From JAODBQ01 sp047602055 (GTDB taxonomy: Bacteria; Actinomycetota; Acidimicrobiia; Acidimicrobiales; Ilumatobacteraceae): 64,000 bases of DNA. The notes below the pieces were generated by a model. It was given only the letters and a program-made list of their open reading frames with translations, was not told the origin of the DNA and made no database searches. A program made the translations under genes and the position numbers. Numbering within the stretch: the stretch's first letter is position 1; the number at the start of each line of letters is the position of its first letter. Where the stretch lies: NCBI GenBank assembly GCA_047602055.1, contig JASGIG010000001.1:3596001-3660000 (forward strand), read 5' to 3'. Of this stretch, positions 7,948 through 16,430 are shown piece by piece.

Positions 7948-9427
7948 GCGACGGTGACGATGCGCAGCACGTCGGTGCTCGCCCCGCTCGGGCGGTCCGG
8001 CGCGCCGGCGAGGACGAGGGCGACGTCGCCGGCGGCGAGGTGGCCGCCCCTGACGGCGGTCTCCACCGCGAACCACACCAGGTCGTCGGTCGATCCGTAC
8101 GTGCCGACCTGCAGCGGCGTGACCCCCCACGACAGCGCCAGGGCCCGCACCGTCGCCCGGTCGGGCGAGAGGCCGAGGAGCTTCGGCGTCGGCCGGAAGC
8201 GGGCCATCGCCGTGGCCGTGCGCCCGGACCGGGTGCAGCACAGGATCGCCGCGGCACCGCTGTCGACCGCCGCCAGCCCGGCGGCGTGGGTGATCGCCAT
8301 CGTGATCCGGTCGGGCCCGTCGGGCCACTGGTTGCGCTGGGCCCGCCCCAGCCGCTGGCCCCATTGCACGTAGCTGGCCTCAGCCTCGGCACGCTCGGCG
8401 ACGCGCACCATCGTCGCCACGACACCGGCGGGGTCGACGCCGACCGCGGTCTCGGCGCTGAGCATCAGCGCGTCCGTGCCGTCGAACACCGCGTTGGCGA
8501 TGTCGCTGACCTCGGCGCGCGTCGGCGACGGGGCGGTGATCATGCTCTCCATCATCTGCGTGGCAGTGATCACCGGCACGCCGACCTCGACGCAATGGCG
8601 GATGATCTGCTTCTGCAGGTGGGGCACGTCCTCCAGCGGGCACTCGATGCCGAGGTCGCCGCGGGCGACCATGATCGCATCGGCCTCCGCGGCGATCTCG
8701 GTTAGCGCGTCGACGGCGCCGAGCGTCTCCACCTTGGCAACCAGCCGGACCGCCGCGGGGCGATCGCCTCACGCACCGTGCGCAGGTCGGCGGCCGCACG
8801 CACGAACGACACGGCGATGAAGTCGACCCCCTGGTCGACCATCACCTTGGCCATCGCCAGGTCCTCGTCGGTCGGTGTCGACAGCCGCAACCGATGGCCC
8901 GGCAGGTGCACGCCCGGGCATCCCTGGGTCTGGCCACCGGTGAGGACACGGGCGGTGACTGCCTGGTCGTCGACTTGTTGCACTTGCAACGAGATCGCGC
9001 CGTCGCCGAGGACCACCCGGTCGCCGGGTTCGAGATCGGCGAGCAGGGTCGGGTACTCGACGCAGATCTGGTCGCACGAGCTGATGCTGCGCTCGCCCGC
9101 CGGGTCGGCCGGCACCATCCGGACCGTGGTCCCGGCGGCGAGCACGGTGATGCCGGCGGGGAACGACGCGGCGCGCACCTTCGGCCCCGGCAGGTCGGCG
9201 AGCACCGCCACGACCTGCCCGGTGCGCTCCCCCGCCTCGCGCACGGCGCGCACCCGCTCGACGTGGCCCTCCAGCGTCCCGTGGCTGAGGTTCAGGCGGA
9301 CGACATCGACGCCGGCGCGCAGCATCGCGTCGAGCACGGCGGGCGGCTCGCTCGCCGGACCAAGGGTGGCGACGATCTTCGTGCGCGCGTCGAGCACCCC
9401 CGCGTCCGTTCGGGCGTCAGCAGCCAT
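7944..9427 (-). CDS. pyk: Pyruvate kinase, interrupted by a one-base frameshift near 8758
   Basis: Last ATP-forming step of glycolysis (phosphoenolpyruvate to pyruvate). The 5' part (from ATG 9427) shows TKIVATLGPAS, NLSHG, DLPGPKVR and GVDFIAVSFVR; the 3' part shows VAKVETLGAVDAL, MVARGDLG, the active-site TATQMMESM and the C-terminal allosteric domain. The two are in different frames, joined at about 8750-8765, where inserting one base gives EAIAAAAVRLVAKVETLGA, a normal pyruvate kinase sequence. Corrected length is about 494 residues. As this is a core enzyme, a sequencing deletion in a GC-rich run is the likeliest cause. Confidence 0.88.
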
Positions 9428-9447
9428 AGGTGATTATCTAGTCGGTC

Positions 9448-10071
9448 GTGGAGCTGCTCCTCGTCCGTCACGCCCTCCCGGTGCGCCGCGAGCTGGAGGT
9501 CGGCGCCGCCGATCCCGAGCTGTCGGACAACGGGCACGCCCAGGCCCGCCACCTCGCCGAGTACCTCGCCCAGGAGGCGCCGCTCGACGCTCTGTACGCC
9601 AGCCCGCTGAACCGCGCCCGGCAGACCGCCGAGCCGATCGCCGACCGCTTCGGGCTCGACATCGTCCTCGACGAGGCAGTGGCCGAGTGGGACCGACACA
9701 GCAACGAGTACGTGCCGGTCGAGGAGCTGAAGGCGGCCAACGACCCGCGCTGGCAGGCGCTGCTGCGCGGCGAGTGGACCACGCACGACGAGTCGCCCGA
9801 GGACTTCTCGGCGCGGGTCGTGACGGCGCTGGAGCGGATGATCGCCGAACACCGCGGCGAGCGCATCGCCGTCGTCTGCCACGGCGGCGTGATCAACAGC
9901 TATCTCGCCCATGTGCTCGGCCTCGGCGCGCAGCAGAGCTTCTTCTACCCGAACTACACCAGCATCCACCGGGTGGCTGCGGCGTCGAGCGGCGAACGCT
10001 CGATCGTCACGATCAACGAGACCGCCCACCTGCGCGGCACCGGCCTGCCGATCGGCCTGTTCCAGCGCTGA
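9448..10071 (+). CDS. Histidine phosphatase family protein (phosphoglycerate-mutase-like)
   Basis: A 207-residue cytoplasmic phosphatase. The phosphohistidine motif is LLLVRHALPV (RHA rather than RHG), the second arginine region is SPLNRARQTAEPI, and the second catalytic His is in VVCHGGVIN. Start GTG 9448 lies 20 bp from the divergent pyk start. It is followed by a repeat-derived mini-ORF leading into the aminopeptidase gene. Substrate not predictable. Confidence 0.88.
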   Translation: MELLLVRHALPVRRELEVGAADPELSDNGHAQARHLAEYLAQEAPLDALYASPLNRARQTAEPIADRFGLDIVLDEAVAEWDRHSNEYVPVEELKAANDPRWQALLRGEWTTHDESPEDFSARVVTALERMIAEHRGERIAVVCHGGVINSYLAHVLGLGAQQSFFYPNYTSIHRVAAASSGERSIVTINETAHLRGTGLPIGLFQR

Positions 10072-10079
10072 CGTACCTG

Positions 10080-10202
10080 ATGGTCGGCCTCCGGCCGACC
10101 CGTCCGGCGGGCTCCCTGGCGGTCGCGCCGCCGGCTTCGCCCGGCACCAGCCGCCCACGGGCCGAAGCGGCCTGCTCGCTACGCTCGCTGCGGCATGCCT
10201 GA
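10080..10202 (+). CDS. Linker mini-ORF, 40 codons, between phosphatase and aminopeptidase
   Basis: ATG 10080 lies eight bases after the phosphatase stop; the TGA (10200-10202) overlaps the first eight bases of the aminopeptidase gene. The peptide begins MVGLRPTRPAGSLAVAPP, similar to the mini-ORFs at 12218-12313 and 52496-52591 (GLRPRTPSTS). Its 3' end (ctcgctacgctcgctgcgg) is the reverse complement of the GAGCGCAGCGAGC repeat. Probably a repeat element rather than a conserved protein, but the overlap suggests coupled translation. Confidence 0.35.
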   Translation: MVGLRPTRPAGSLAVAPPASPGTSRPRAEAACSLRSLRHA

Positions 10203-11460
10203 TCTCGACGATCTGATCGCGTACCTGGACGCCTCGCCGTCGCCGTTCCACGCCGCCGACAGCGCCACCCAGCGGCTGCTCGCCGCCGGCTTCGAGCCGC
10301 TGCGCCTGGCCGAGCCGTGGCCGCACGTCCCCGCCGCCGGGTTCGTCGTGCGCGGCGCGGCGCTGATCGCCTGGCGCCGCCCGACCGCGGCATCCGCGGC
10401 CGCCCCGCTGCGCATCGTCGGCGCGCACACCGACTCGCCATGCCTGCGGATCAAGCCCCACCCGGACACCGGCGTGCTCGGCTGGCGCCAGCTCGGCGTC
10501 GAGATCTACGGCGGGGCGTTGCTGAACTCGTGGCTCGACCGCGACCTCGGCATCGCCGGGCGGGTCGTGCTCGACGACGGGGCGACCGCCGACGTGTGCA
10601 TCGACGCGCCGATCTGCCGCGTCGCCCAGCTGGCCATCCACCTCGACCGCGACGTCAACGAGCGCGGGCTGGTCCTCGACAAGCAGACCCACCTGACGCC
10701 GATCTGGGGCACCGGTGTCGCCCAGCCGGGCGAGTTCGGGCGCTGGCTGACCGAGCAGATCGACGCCGGCGAGGCGGCCGCGGCGTCGTGGGAGCTGTGC
10801 CTGTACGACCGCACGCCGGCGGCGATCCTCGGTGCCGACGGCTCGCTGCTGGCCAGCGGGCGGATCGACAACCAGGTGTCGTGCTGGGCGGCGATCGACG
10901 CGCTGGTCGACGCCCACCCGCCGGCGGTCACCGCGGTCGCCGCGCTGTTCGACCACGAGGAGGTCGGCTCGGCGTCGACGTCCGGTGCCGCCGGCCCGTT
11001 GCTGGAGCAGGTCCTCGAACGGCTGGCGATCGCCGGCGGCCTCGGGCGTGACGACCAGCTCGCCCAGCTCGCCGCGTCGTCGTGCGTCTCGGCGGACTGC
11101 GCCCACGCCGTGCACCCGAACTACGTCGAGCGCCACGAGCCCGACCACCGCCCGATGGTCAACCACGGCCCGGCGATCAAGGTCAACAGCAACCAGCGCT
11201 ACGCCACCAGCTCGGCGACGGCGGCGATGCTGCAGCGGGTGTTCGACGACGCCGGCGTGCCGTGGCAGCGCTTCGTCAGCCGCAACAACATGCCGTGCGG
11301 CTCGACGATCGGGCCGATCACCGCCACCCGCCTCGGCATCGAGACGGTCGACGTCGGCATCCCCCAGCTGTCGATGCACTCCGCCCGCGAGCTGTGCGGC
11401 GCCAGCGATCCCGCCTGGCTGTCCACCGGCCTGCGCGCCTACCTCGACGCACCCGCGTAA
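10195..11460 (+). CDS. apeB: M18 family aminopeptidase
   Basis: Dinuclear-zinc exopeptidase, 421 residues, the usual length for bacterial M18 enzymes. Metal ligands are visible in VGAHTDSPC (His78, Asp80), FDHEEVGS with the catalytic Glu pair, SADCAHAVHPNY, and the C-terminal GIPQLSMHSARE His. SPSPFHAA at residues 15-20 is also characteristic. Expected to release N-terminal residues from peptides in the cytoplasm. Convergent with plsC; a 16-bp hairpin separates them. Confidence 0.93.
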   Translation: MPDLDDLIAYLDASPSPFHAADSATQRLLAAGFEPLRLAEPWPHVPAAGFVVRGAALIAWRRPTAASAAAPLRIVGAHTDSPCLRIKPHPDTGVLGWRQLGVEIYGGALLNSWLDRDLGIAGRVVLDDGATADVCIDAPICRVAQLAIHLDRDVNERGLVLDKQTHLTPIWGTGVAQPGEFGRWLTEQIDAGEAAAASWELCLYDRTPAAILGADGSLLASGRIDNQVSCWAAIDALVDAHPPAVTAVAALFDHEEVGSASTSGAAGPLLEQVLERLAIAGGLGRDDQLAQLAASSCVSADCAHAVHPNYVERHEPDHRPMVNHGPAIKVNSNQRYATSSATAAMLQRVFDDAGVPWQRFVSRNNMPCGSTIGPITATRLGIETVDVGIPQLSMHSARELCGASDPAWLSTGLRAYLDAPA

Positions 11461-11468
11461 CACCCGAT

Positions 11469-11511
11469 GCGATTCGAGATGTGCGCACAGAGGCAGCACA
11501 TCTCGAATCGC
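11469..11511. terminator. Hairpin family A copy 1, at convergent gene ends
   Basis: Perfect 16-bp stem GCGATTCGAGATGTGC / GCACATCTCGAATCGC with an 11-base loop (11485-11495). It lies between the convergent aminopeptidase and plsC genes, where a bidirectional terminator is expected, but lacks a T run. Related stems occur at 23964-24002, 24031-24059 and 25245-25289. Confidence 0.55.
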
Positions 11512-11543
11512 GCCCGCCGGCCGGAGACCCCGCTAGCCCGCCG

Positions 11544-12221
11544 CTAGCCCCCGGCTTTGATCTGGGCGAGGTCGTAGAGGCGCTGGAGCTCGTCGTGGAG
11601 CTGGACGGTGACGTCGCGCATCGCGACGCGGTCGACACGACCGGTCTCGGTGACCGGCGGGTGGATGGGCTCGCCGACGATCGCCACCATCTTGTGCGGA
11701 TGGATGAACCTGGCACCCTTCGGCATCGCCTTCTCCGAGCCGCCGATGCCGACCGGCACGATCGGGACACCGGCCTTGAAGGCGATGTACACCGCGCCGT
11801 CCATCAGCGGCTCGACGATCGGGCCGGACTTGCGCTCGCCCTCGGGGAACAGCACGAGCGGCTCGGCGCCGTCGAGGACGCCGAGGCAACGCTTGATCGC
11901 TTCGCGGTCGGCCGTGCCGCGGGTGACGGGGAACCCACCGAGCGCCGTCAGCAGCTTGCCGAACGGCTTGTTCTTCCACCACTTGTCGGCACCCATGAAC
12001 CGCAGTCGACGGCGCGCCACGGCCGACGCCACCGGCGTGTCGATGATGCTGCGATGCGTCGGGGCGAGCACGAACGCGCCGCTCCTCGGGATGTTCTCCC
12101 GTCCCTCGATGCGCAGCCGGCACCACACCTTCATCAGCACGAACAGCAGGTTGCGCACCAGCTGGTAGACGATGCGATCTCCCAGGCTCTTGCCGGCCAG
12201 TCGCGTGTCGATCGCGGTCAT
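11544..12221 (-). CDS. plsC: 1-acyl-sn-glycerol-3-phosphate acyltransferase
   Basis: Second acyl transfer of phosphatidic acid synthesis at the inner membrane face. The HX4D catalytic motif is THRSIID (His56, Asp61), the glycerol-phosphate-binding motif is LFPEGERKSG, and IVPVGIGGSEK is the fourth block. An N-terminal hydrophobic helix near residues 18-32 would anchor it. 225 residues. Its ATG overlaps the stop of a mini-ORF (ATGA) that links it to cmk upstream. Confidence 0.92.
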   Translation of the reverse strand: MTAIDTRLAGKSLGDRIVYQLVRNLLFVLMKVWCRLRIEGRENIPRSGAFVLAPTHRSIIDTPVASAVARRRLRFMGADKWWKNKPFGKLLTALGGFPVTRGTADREAIKRCLGVLDGAEPLVLFPEGERKSGPIVEPLMDGAVYIAFKAGVPIVPVGIGGSEKAMPKGARFIHPHKMVAIVGEPIHPPVTETGRVDRVAMRDVTVQLHDELQRLYDLAQIKAGG

Positions 12222-12313
12222 GAGCGCAGCTCCTGACCCGACGGCCGCGCGACCGCCAGGGCGCCGGACGTCGACGGGGTTCGGGGGCGCAGCCCGCGCA
12301 CGTCGATGTTCAT
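12218..12313 (-). CDS. Linker mini-ORF, 31 codons, between cmk and plsC
   Basis: ATG 12313 overlaps the cmk stop (ATGA) and its TGA overlaps the plsC start (ATGA). The 31-residue peptide contains RGLRPRTPSTSGALAVARPSG, matched by the mini-ORF between tatC and helY (RGLRPRTPSTSAPLAL). The DNA is the same repeat as at 60710-60826 but in the opposite orientation, so both orientations can close the coding chain. Confidence 0.4.
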   Translation of the reverse strand: MNIDVRGLRPRTPSTSGALAVARPSGQELRS

Positions 12314-12948
12314 CCCGCCGCCCGCTCCCCCAGCAACCGCTCGATCTCGTCGAGCACCTCGTGGATCGTCATCCCGCTGGTGTCGACGACGACGGCACCG
12401 TCGGCACGGACCAGCGGACCATCGGCCCGCCCGGTGTCGTGACCGTCGCGGCGGGCGATGTCGGCCTCGATCGCGTCGACGTCGCCGCCGTGCTCGGCCA
12501 CGCGACGCTCGGCGCGCACCCGCGGCGACGCCGTCAGGTACAGCTTGAGGCGGGCGTCGGGGAACACGACCGAGCCGATGTCACGGCCCTCGATCACCCC
12601 GCCGCCGTGCGCCGCCGCCCACGCCCGCTGCCGGTCGCGCAGCTCGTCGCGCACCGCGCTGTTCGCGGCCACAGCGCTGACGGCGACGTCGACCTCGGGC
12701 GAACGGACCGCTGCGGTGACGTCTTCGCCGTCGAGCAGCACGTGCTCACCGACGTCGAGCGTCATCGCCCGGGCCAGCTGGGCCACCGCCGGCTCGTCGC
12801 CGAGCAACCCGCCGCGGCGGGCCGCGAGCGTCACCGCCCGGTACATCGCCCCGGTGTCGAGGTGGGCGATCCCCAGCCGTGCGGCCAGCGCCCGGGCGAT
12901 CGTGCTCTTGCCGGCCCCGGCGGGCCCGTCGATGGCGACGATCAGCAC
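12310..12948 (-). CDS. cmk: (d)CMP kinase
   Basis: Phosphorylates CMP and dCMP. P-loop IDGPAGAGKST at residues 6-16, the LDTGAMYRAVTL nucleotide-binding block, GRDIGSVVFPDA and the lid ERRVAEHG are present. 212 residues. GTG 12948 is chosen because it overlaps the guaB1 stop (TAGTG) and precedes the P-loop by the normal distance; longer starts have no homology. Downstream are a mini-ORF and plsC in one apparent transcription unit guaB1-cmk-plsC. Confidence 0.93.
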   Translation of the reverse strand: MLIVAIDGPAGAGKSTIARALAARLGIAHLDTGAMYRAVTLAARRGGLLGDEPAVAQLARAMTLDVGEHVLLDGEDVTAAVRSPEVDVAVSAVAANSAVRDELRDRQRAWAAAHGGGVIEGRDIGSVVFPDARLKLYLTASPRVRAERRVAEHGGDVDAIEADIARRDGHDTGRADGPLVRADGAVVVDTSGMTIHEVLDEIERLLGERAAG

Positions 12949-14384
12949 TACCAGCTCGTCCCGAGGGGCATGCCTTCGCTGTAGCCGGCCGCGCTCTGCA
13001 CGCCGACGACGGCGCGCTGGTGCAGCTCGGCGATGGTGGCCGCGCCGGCATACGTGCATGCCGAACGGACCCCGGCGACGATCTCGTCGATGATGTCCTC
13101 GACGCCGGGACGATCGGGATCGAGGTACATCCGCGACGAGCTGATGCCCTCCTCGAACAGCTCCTTGCGGGCTCGGTCGACGGCGGTCTCGGTCCGGTTG
13201 CGGCTCTTGACGGCCCGGTTGCTGGCCATCCCGAAGCTCTCCTTGTAGAGCCGGCCGTCGGGCGAGTGCAGCGTGTCGGCGGCGGACTCGTAGGTGCCGG
13301 CCAGCCACGATCCGAACATCACGTTCGCCGCCCCGCCGGCCAGCGCGAGCGCGACGTCACGCGGGTAGCGGACGCCGCCGTCGGCCCAGATGTGCTTGCC
13401 GTGGCGGGCGGCCTCGGCGGCGCAGTCGACGACGGCCGAGAACTGCGGCCGGCCGACGCCGGTCATCATCCGCGTCGTGCACATCGCCCCGGGGCCGACG
13501 CCGACCTTGACCACGTCGGCGCCGGCACCGATCAGGTCACTCGTACCGGCCGGGGTGACGACGTTGCCGGCGACGATCGGCGTGTCCGGGGCGACGGCGC
13601 GAACCTCCTCGATCGCCCGCAACGTGCGGGTCTGGTGGCCGTGAGCCGTGTCGATGACGAGCACGTCCACGCCCATCGCCACCAACGCCTTGGCCTTCGT
13701 GCCCGGGTCGCCGTTGATGCCGACGGCGATGGCGATGCGCAGCCGTCCCTCGGCGTCGACGGCGGGGCGGTAGATCGTGCTGCGCAGCGCGCCCTTGCGG
13801 GTGATCGCCCCGGCGAGCCGCCCGTCGTCGTGCACGACCGGGGCGAAGTTGAGCCGCAGCCCGGCGAGGCGCTCGTAGATCTGCGCGGGATCGATGCCCG
13901 CCTCGACGACGACGAGCTCACGGCTCATCACGTTCTTCAGCTGGGTGAAGCGGTCGACGCCCTCGCCGTCGTGCTCGGTGAAGATCCCTTCCGGACACCC
14001 GGCGGCGTCGACGACGACGATCGCCCCGTGGGCCCGCTTGTGGATCAGGCCGAGGGCGTCCCCGACGGTGTTGTCGCCGGCCAGCGTGATCGGCGTCTCG
14101 TAGACGGTGTGGCGGGACTTGACGTAGTCGACGACGGTCTCGACCACGTCGAGCGGGATGTCCTGGGGCAGGACGACGAGGCCACCGCGGCGGGCGACGG
14201 TCTCGGCCATCCGCCGGCCGGCGACCGCGGTCATGTTGGCGACGACGACCGGGATCGTCGTGCCGAGCGCGTCCGGCGTGGTCAGGTCGACGTCGAAGCG
14301 TGACGGCACGGCCGACAGGCTCGGCACCATGAACACGTCGCTGTAGGTCAGATCGTGCTGGGGAGGATCGGCGATGTAGCGCAT
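12948..14384 (-). CDS. guaB1: GuaB1 family IMP dehydrogenase-related protein (GMP reductase-type)
   Basis: 478 residues, close to the mycobacterial GuaB1 length. An IMPDH/GMPR barrel with inserted CBS-like region: LTYSDVFMVPSLS, NMTAVAGRRMAET, the catalytic-loop cysteine in GPGAMCTTRMMTG, and IWADGGVRYPRDVALALAGG. GuaB1 proteins in actinobacteria reduce GMP to IMP rather than oxidise IMP; that assignment rests on the subfamily resemblance. ATG 14384 starts directly at the conserved RYIADPP. Divergent from an alpha/beta-hydrolase 72 bp away. Confidence 0.88.
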   Translation of the reverse strand: MRYIADPPQHDLTYSDVFMVPSLSAVPSRFDVDLTTPDALGTTIPVVVANMTAVAGRRMAETVARRGGLVVLPQDIPLDVVETVVDYVKSRHTVYETPITLAGDNTVGDALGLIHKRAHGAIVVVDAAGCPEGIFTEHDGEGVDRFTQLKNVMSRELVVVEAGIDPAQIYERLAGLRLNFAPVVHDDGRLAGAITRKGALRSTIYRPAVDAEGRLRIAIAVGINGDPGTKAKALVAMGVDVLVIDTAHGHQTRTLRAIEEVRAVAPDTPIVAGNVVTPAGTSDLIGAGADVVKVGVGPGAMCTTRMMTGVGRPQFSAVVDCAAEAARHGKHIWADGGVRYPRDVALALAGGAANVMFGSWLAGTYESAADTLHSPDGRLYKESFGMASNRAVKSRNRTETAVDRARKELFEEGISSSRMYLDPDRPGVEDIIDEIVAGVRSACTYAGAATIAELHQRAVVGVQSAAGYSEGMPLGTSW

Positions 14385-14456
14385 AACGGGCCGCCCAAGG
14401 CTATGACCTCGCCCGGGCAACCGTGCGCACCGGCGCGCCGGGTACGGTGCCGGGCC

Positions 14457-15140
14457 ATGTCGACGCCGGTGGTCCTCGTACACGGTTGGGGTGGGTCGTT
14501 CGAGATGACGTGGCAGTCGACGGGCTTCACCGAGCTGCTGCGCGACGCCGGCCGGGAGGTGATCGGCATCGACCTGCTCGGCCACGGAACGGCCCCGAAG
14601 CCGCACGACCCGGAGGCGTATGCCGACCTGACGACGCGGATCGTCGAGGCACTGCCGGACGAACCGGTCGACGCGATCGGCTTCTCGCTCGGGGCGATGA
14701 CGCTGCTGCGCCTGGCGGCGCGCGAGCCGCAGCGGTTCCGCAAGCTGGTCCTCGCGGGGATCGGGCGCAACGCCGTCGAGCCCGACGAGGAGGGGACGAA
14801 GAAGATCGTGGCCGCGCTCGACGGCACCGGCGACACGGCCGACCCGTCCGTGCTGGTGTTCACCCAGTACGCCCGCTCCGCGGGCAACGACCCCGCAGCG
14901 CTGACGGCGATCATGCGCCGCAAGCGCCAGGAGTACACCGACGACGAGCTGGCCAACGTCAAGGTGCCGACGCTGATCGTCATCGGCGACGACGACTTCG
15001 CCGGGCCGGGCGAGCCACTCGCCGCCAAGCTGCCGGACGCGACCGTGACGACGTTGAAGCGCACCGACCACTTCGCCACGCCGGAGTCGTTCGGCTTCAT
15101 CGACGCCGCGCTCGAGTTCGTCGAGGCCGTGCCGTCCTGA
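14457..15140 (+). CDS. Alpha/beta-hydrolase fold protein
   Basis: A 227-residue hydrolase with VVLVHGWGGS near the N-terminus, GIDLLGHG, the nucleophile elbow GFSLGA (Ser78), an acid in VIGDDDFAGP and His in TDHFATP. ATG 14457 begins immediately before the first beta strand. Its stop overlaps the likely start of tsaC (CTGA), so the two may be coupled. Substrate unknown. Confidence 0.85.
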   Translation: MSTPVVLVHGWGGSFEMTWQSTGFTELLRDAGREVIGIDLLGHGTAPKPHDPEAYADLTTRIVEALPDEPVDAIGFSLGAMTLLRLAAREPQRFRKLVLAGIGRNAVEPDEEGTKKIVAALDGTGDTADPSVLVFTQYARSAGNDPAALTAIMRRKRQEYTDDELANVKVPTLIVIGDDDFAGPGEPLAAKLPDATVTTLKRTDHFATPESFGFIDAALEFVEAVPS

Positions 15141-16055
15141 GCCGTGACGATGACGCGGTCGGCGACGCCCTTGCCGTGTTTCGCCGCGGTGGGCTCGTCG
15201 CCATCCCCACCGAGACGGTCTACGGCCTCGGCGCCGACGCGTCCAACGAGGCCGCAGTGCGGCGGATCTTCGCCGCCAAGGGCCGCCCGGCCGACCACCC
15301 GCTGATCGTCCACCTCGGCGATGCGACGCAGCTGCCCGCCTGGGCCGAGTCGGTCCCGCCGGCGGCCGCCAGCCTTGCCGCGACGTGCTGGCCAGGTCCC
15401 CTGACCGTGCTCGTGCCGCGGGCCGCGCACGTCCTCGACGTCGTCACCGGCGGGCGCGACACCGTCGGCCTGCGCGTGCCCGCGCACCCGCTGACGCTCG
15501 ACCTGCTGGCCCGCTTCGGCGGTGGCATCGCCGCTCCGTCGGCCAACCGCTTCGGGCGCGTGTCGCCCACCACGGCCGAGCACGTCCGCCGCGACCTCGG
15601 CTCGCTCGTCGACCTCGTGCTCGACGGCGGCCCGTGCCCGATCGGCGTGGAGAGCACGATCGTCGACTGCACCGTCGACCCGCCGCAGGTGCTGCGCCCC
15701 GGCGGCATCCCCGACGAGCAGATCGCCGCCCTGCTCGACGGCGGCGTCACCGAGTCGAGCGGCCCGAGCCGGGCGCCGGGGATGCTCGCCGCCCACTACG
15801 CCCCGCGCTGCCGCGTCCTGTTGGCATCGTCGGCGGCGGAGGCGGAGGCGCTCGCCGCGTCGACGCCGGGCGCGGTCGACGTCCTCGACGAGACCGCCGA
15901 TCTCGCCGCCTACGCCCGTGACCTGTACGCGTCGCTCGCGCGCCGCCGACGACCGTGGCCTCGACGTCCTCGTCGCCGTCCTCCCCCCACCCGGCGGCCT
16001 CGGCCACGCCATCCGCGACCGCCTCCGAAAAGCCTCCGCGGGAAGCGGCGCCTGA
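15137..16055 (+). CDS. tsaC: L-threonylcarbamoyladenylate synthase (TsaC/Sua5), frameshifted near 15940
   Basis: Makes threonylcarbamoyl-AMP for the t6A base of ANN-decoding tRNAs. The YrdC core shows GGLVAIPTETVYGLGADA, KGRPADHPLIVHL, GVESTIVDC and the Sua5-type RAPGMLAAHYAP linker and C-terminal domain. The frame changes near 15940: removing one base gives YASLRAADDRGLDVLVAVLP and a normal end at 16055, whereas the first frame runs on as Arg-rich sequence. The start is unclear: homology begins about 15140, where only CTG 15137 (CTGA overlap with the hydrolase stop) is available; the first GTG in frame is 15176. Confidence 0.82.
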
Positions 16056-16112
16056 CCCGTCCACGCTCGTTCGCTCGCTGTGCCCGACGGCGAGGGCAAC
16101 GCGGCCGCTCAG

Positions 16113-16164
16113 GGTTTGTGCCAGCGCACAGACGCACACGTCGATTTGTGCGCTGGCACAAACC
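16113..16164. repeat. Hairpin family B copy 4
   Basis: Perfect 18-bp stem GGTTTGTGCCAGCGCACA / TGTGCGCTGGCACAAACC with a 16-base loop that itself carries GACG/CGTC. It matches the three copies at 35846-36062, with the T-A pair in their stem (TGTGTCAGC) replaced here by C-G (TGTGCCAGC) on both arms, a compensating change. Confidence 0.6.
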
Positions 16165-16389
16165 AGGCGGGACTCGGGCGGCACGCCGGTCAGCGAGCAC
16201 AGCGAGCGAGCCGCGTCGGCCTGCCGGAGGCTCGTGCCAGGCAAACCCGGCGGCGCGACCGCCGGGGAGCCCGCCGGCTGAGGTTTCGACGCTCGATTCG
16301 CTCGCTCATCTCGGTCGAGCTTCGACGAGCGGCCTTCGGCCGCACCCAGCTGACGGCCGGTCGACCGAGCACGTCCGATCGACCGGCAG

Positions 16390-16428
16390 GCGGGGGCTCC
16401 GGCAGGAGCCTCTGCCCCGCGCCCCCGC
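16390..16428. terminator. GC-rich hairpin at convergent ends of tsaC and J-domain gene
   Basis: GCGGGGG (16390-16396) can pair with CCCCCGC (16422-16428), and an alternative inner stem GGCTCC/GGAGCC with a four-base loop lies at 16395-16410. No T run. Its position just past two convergent stops suggests a transcription terminator. Confidence 0.4.
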
Positions 16429-16430
16429 CT

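Larger units (their letters stand above)
16056..16430. repeat. 375-bp convergent intergenic region built of repeats
   Basis: No gene is supported here. It contains a family B hairpin (16113-16164), a stretch at about 16190-16280 matching, in the reverse orientation, the repeat between the phosphatase and aminopeptidase genes (shared translation RLVPG..GGAT..EPAG), a block at about 16284-16330 matching 36916-36970 (GATTCGCTCGCT and CATCTCGGTCGAGCTTCGA), and a G/C-rich hairpin just before the J-domain gene end. Confidence 0.6.

Noticed and set aside
9292..11499. Long minus-strand open frame opposite the phosphatase and aminopeptidase
   Set aside because: Antisense shadow of two well-supported genes; composition is Arg/Ala/Gly-rich with no motif.
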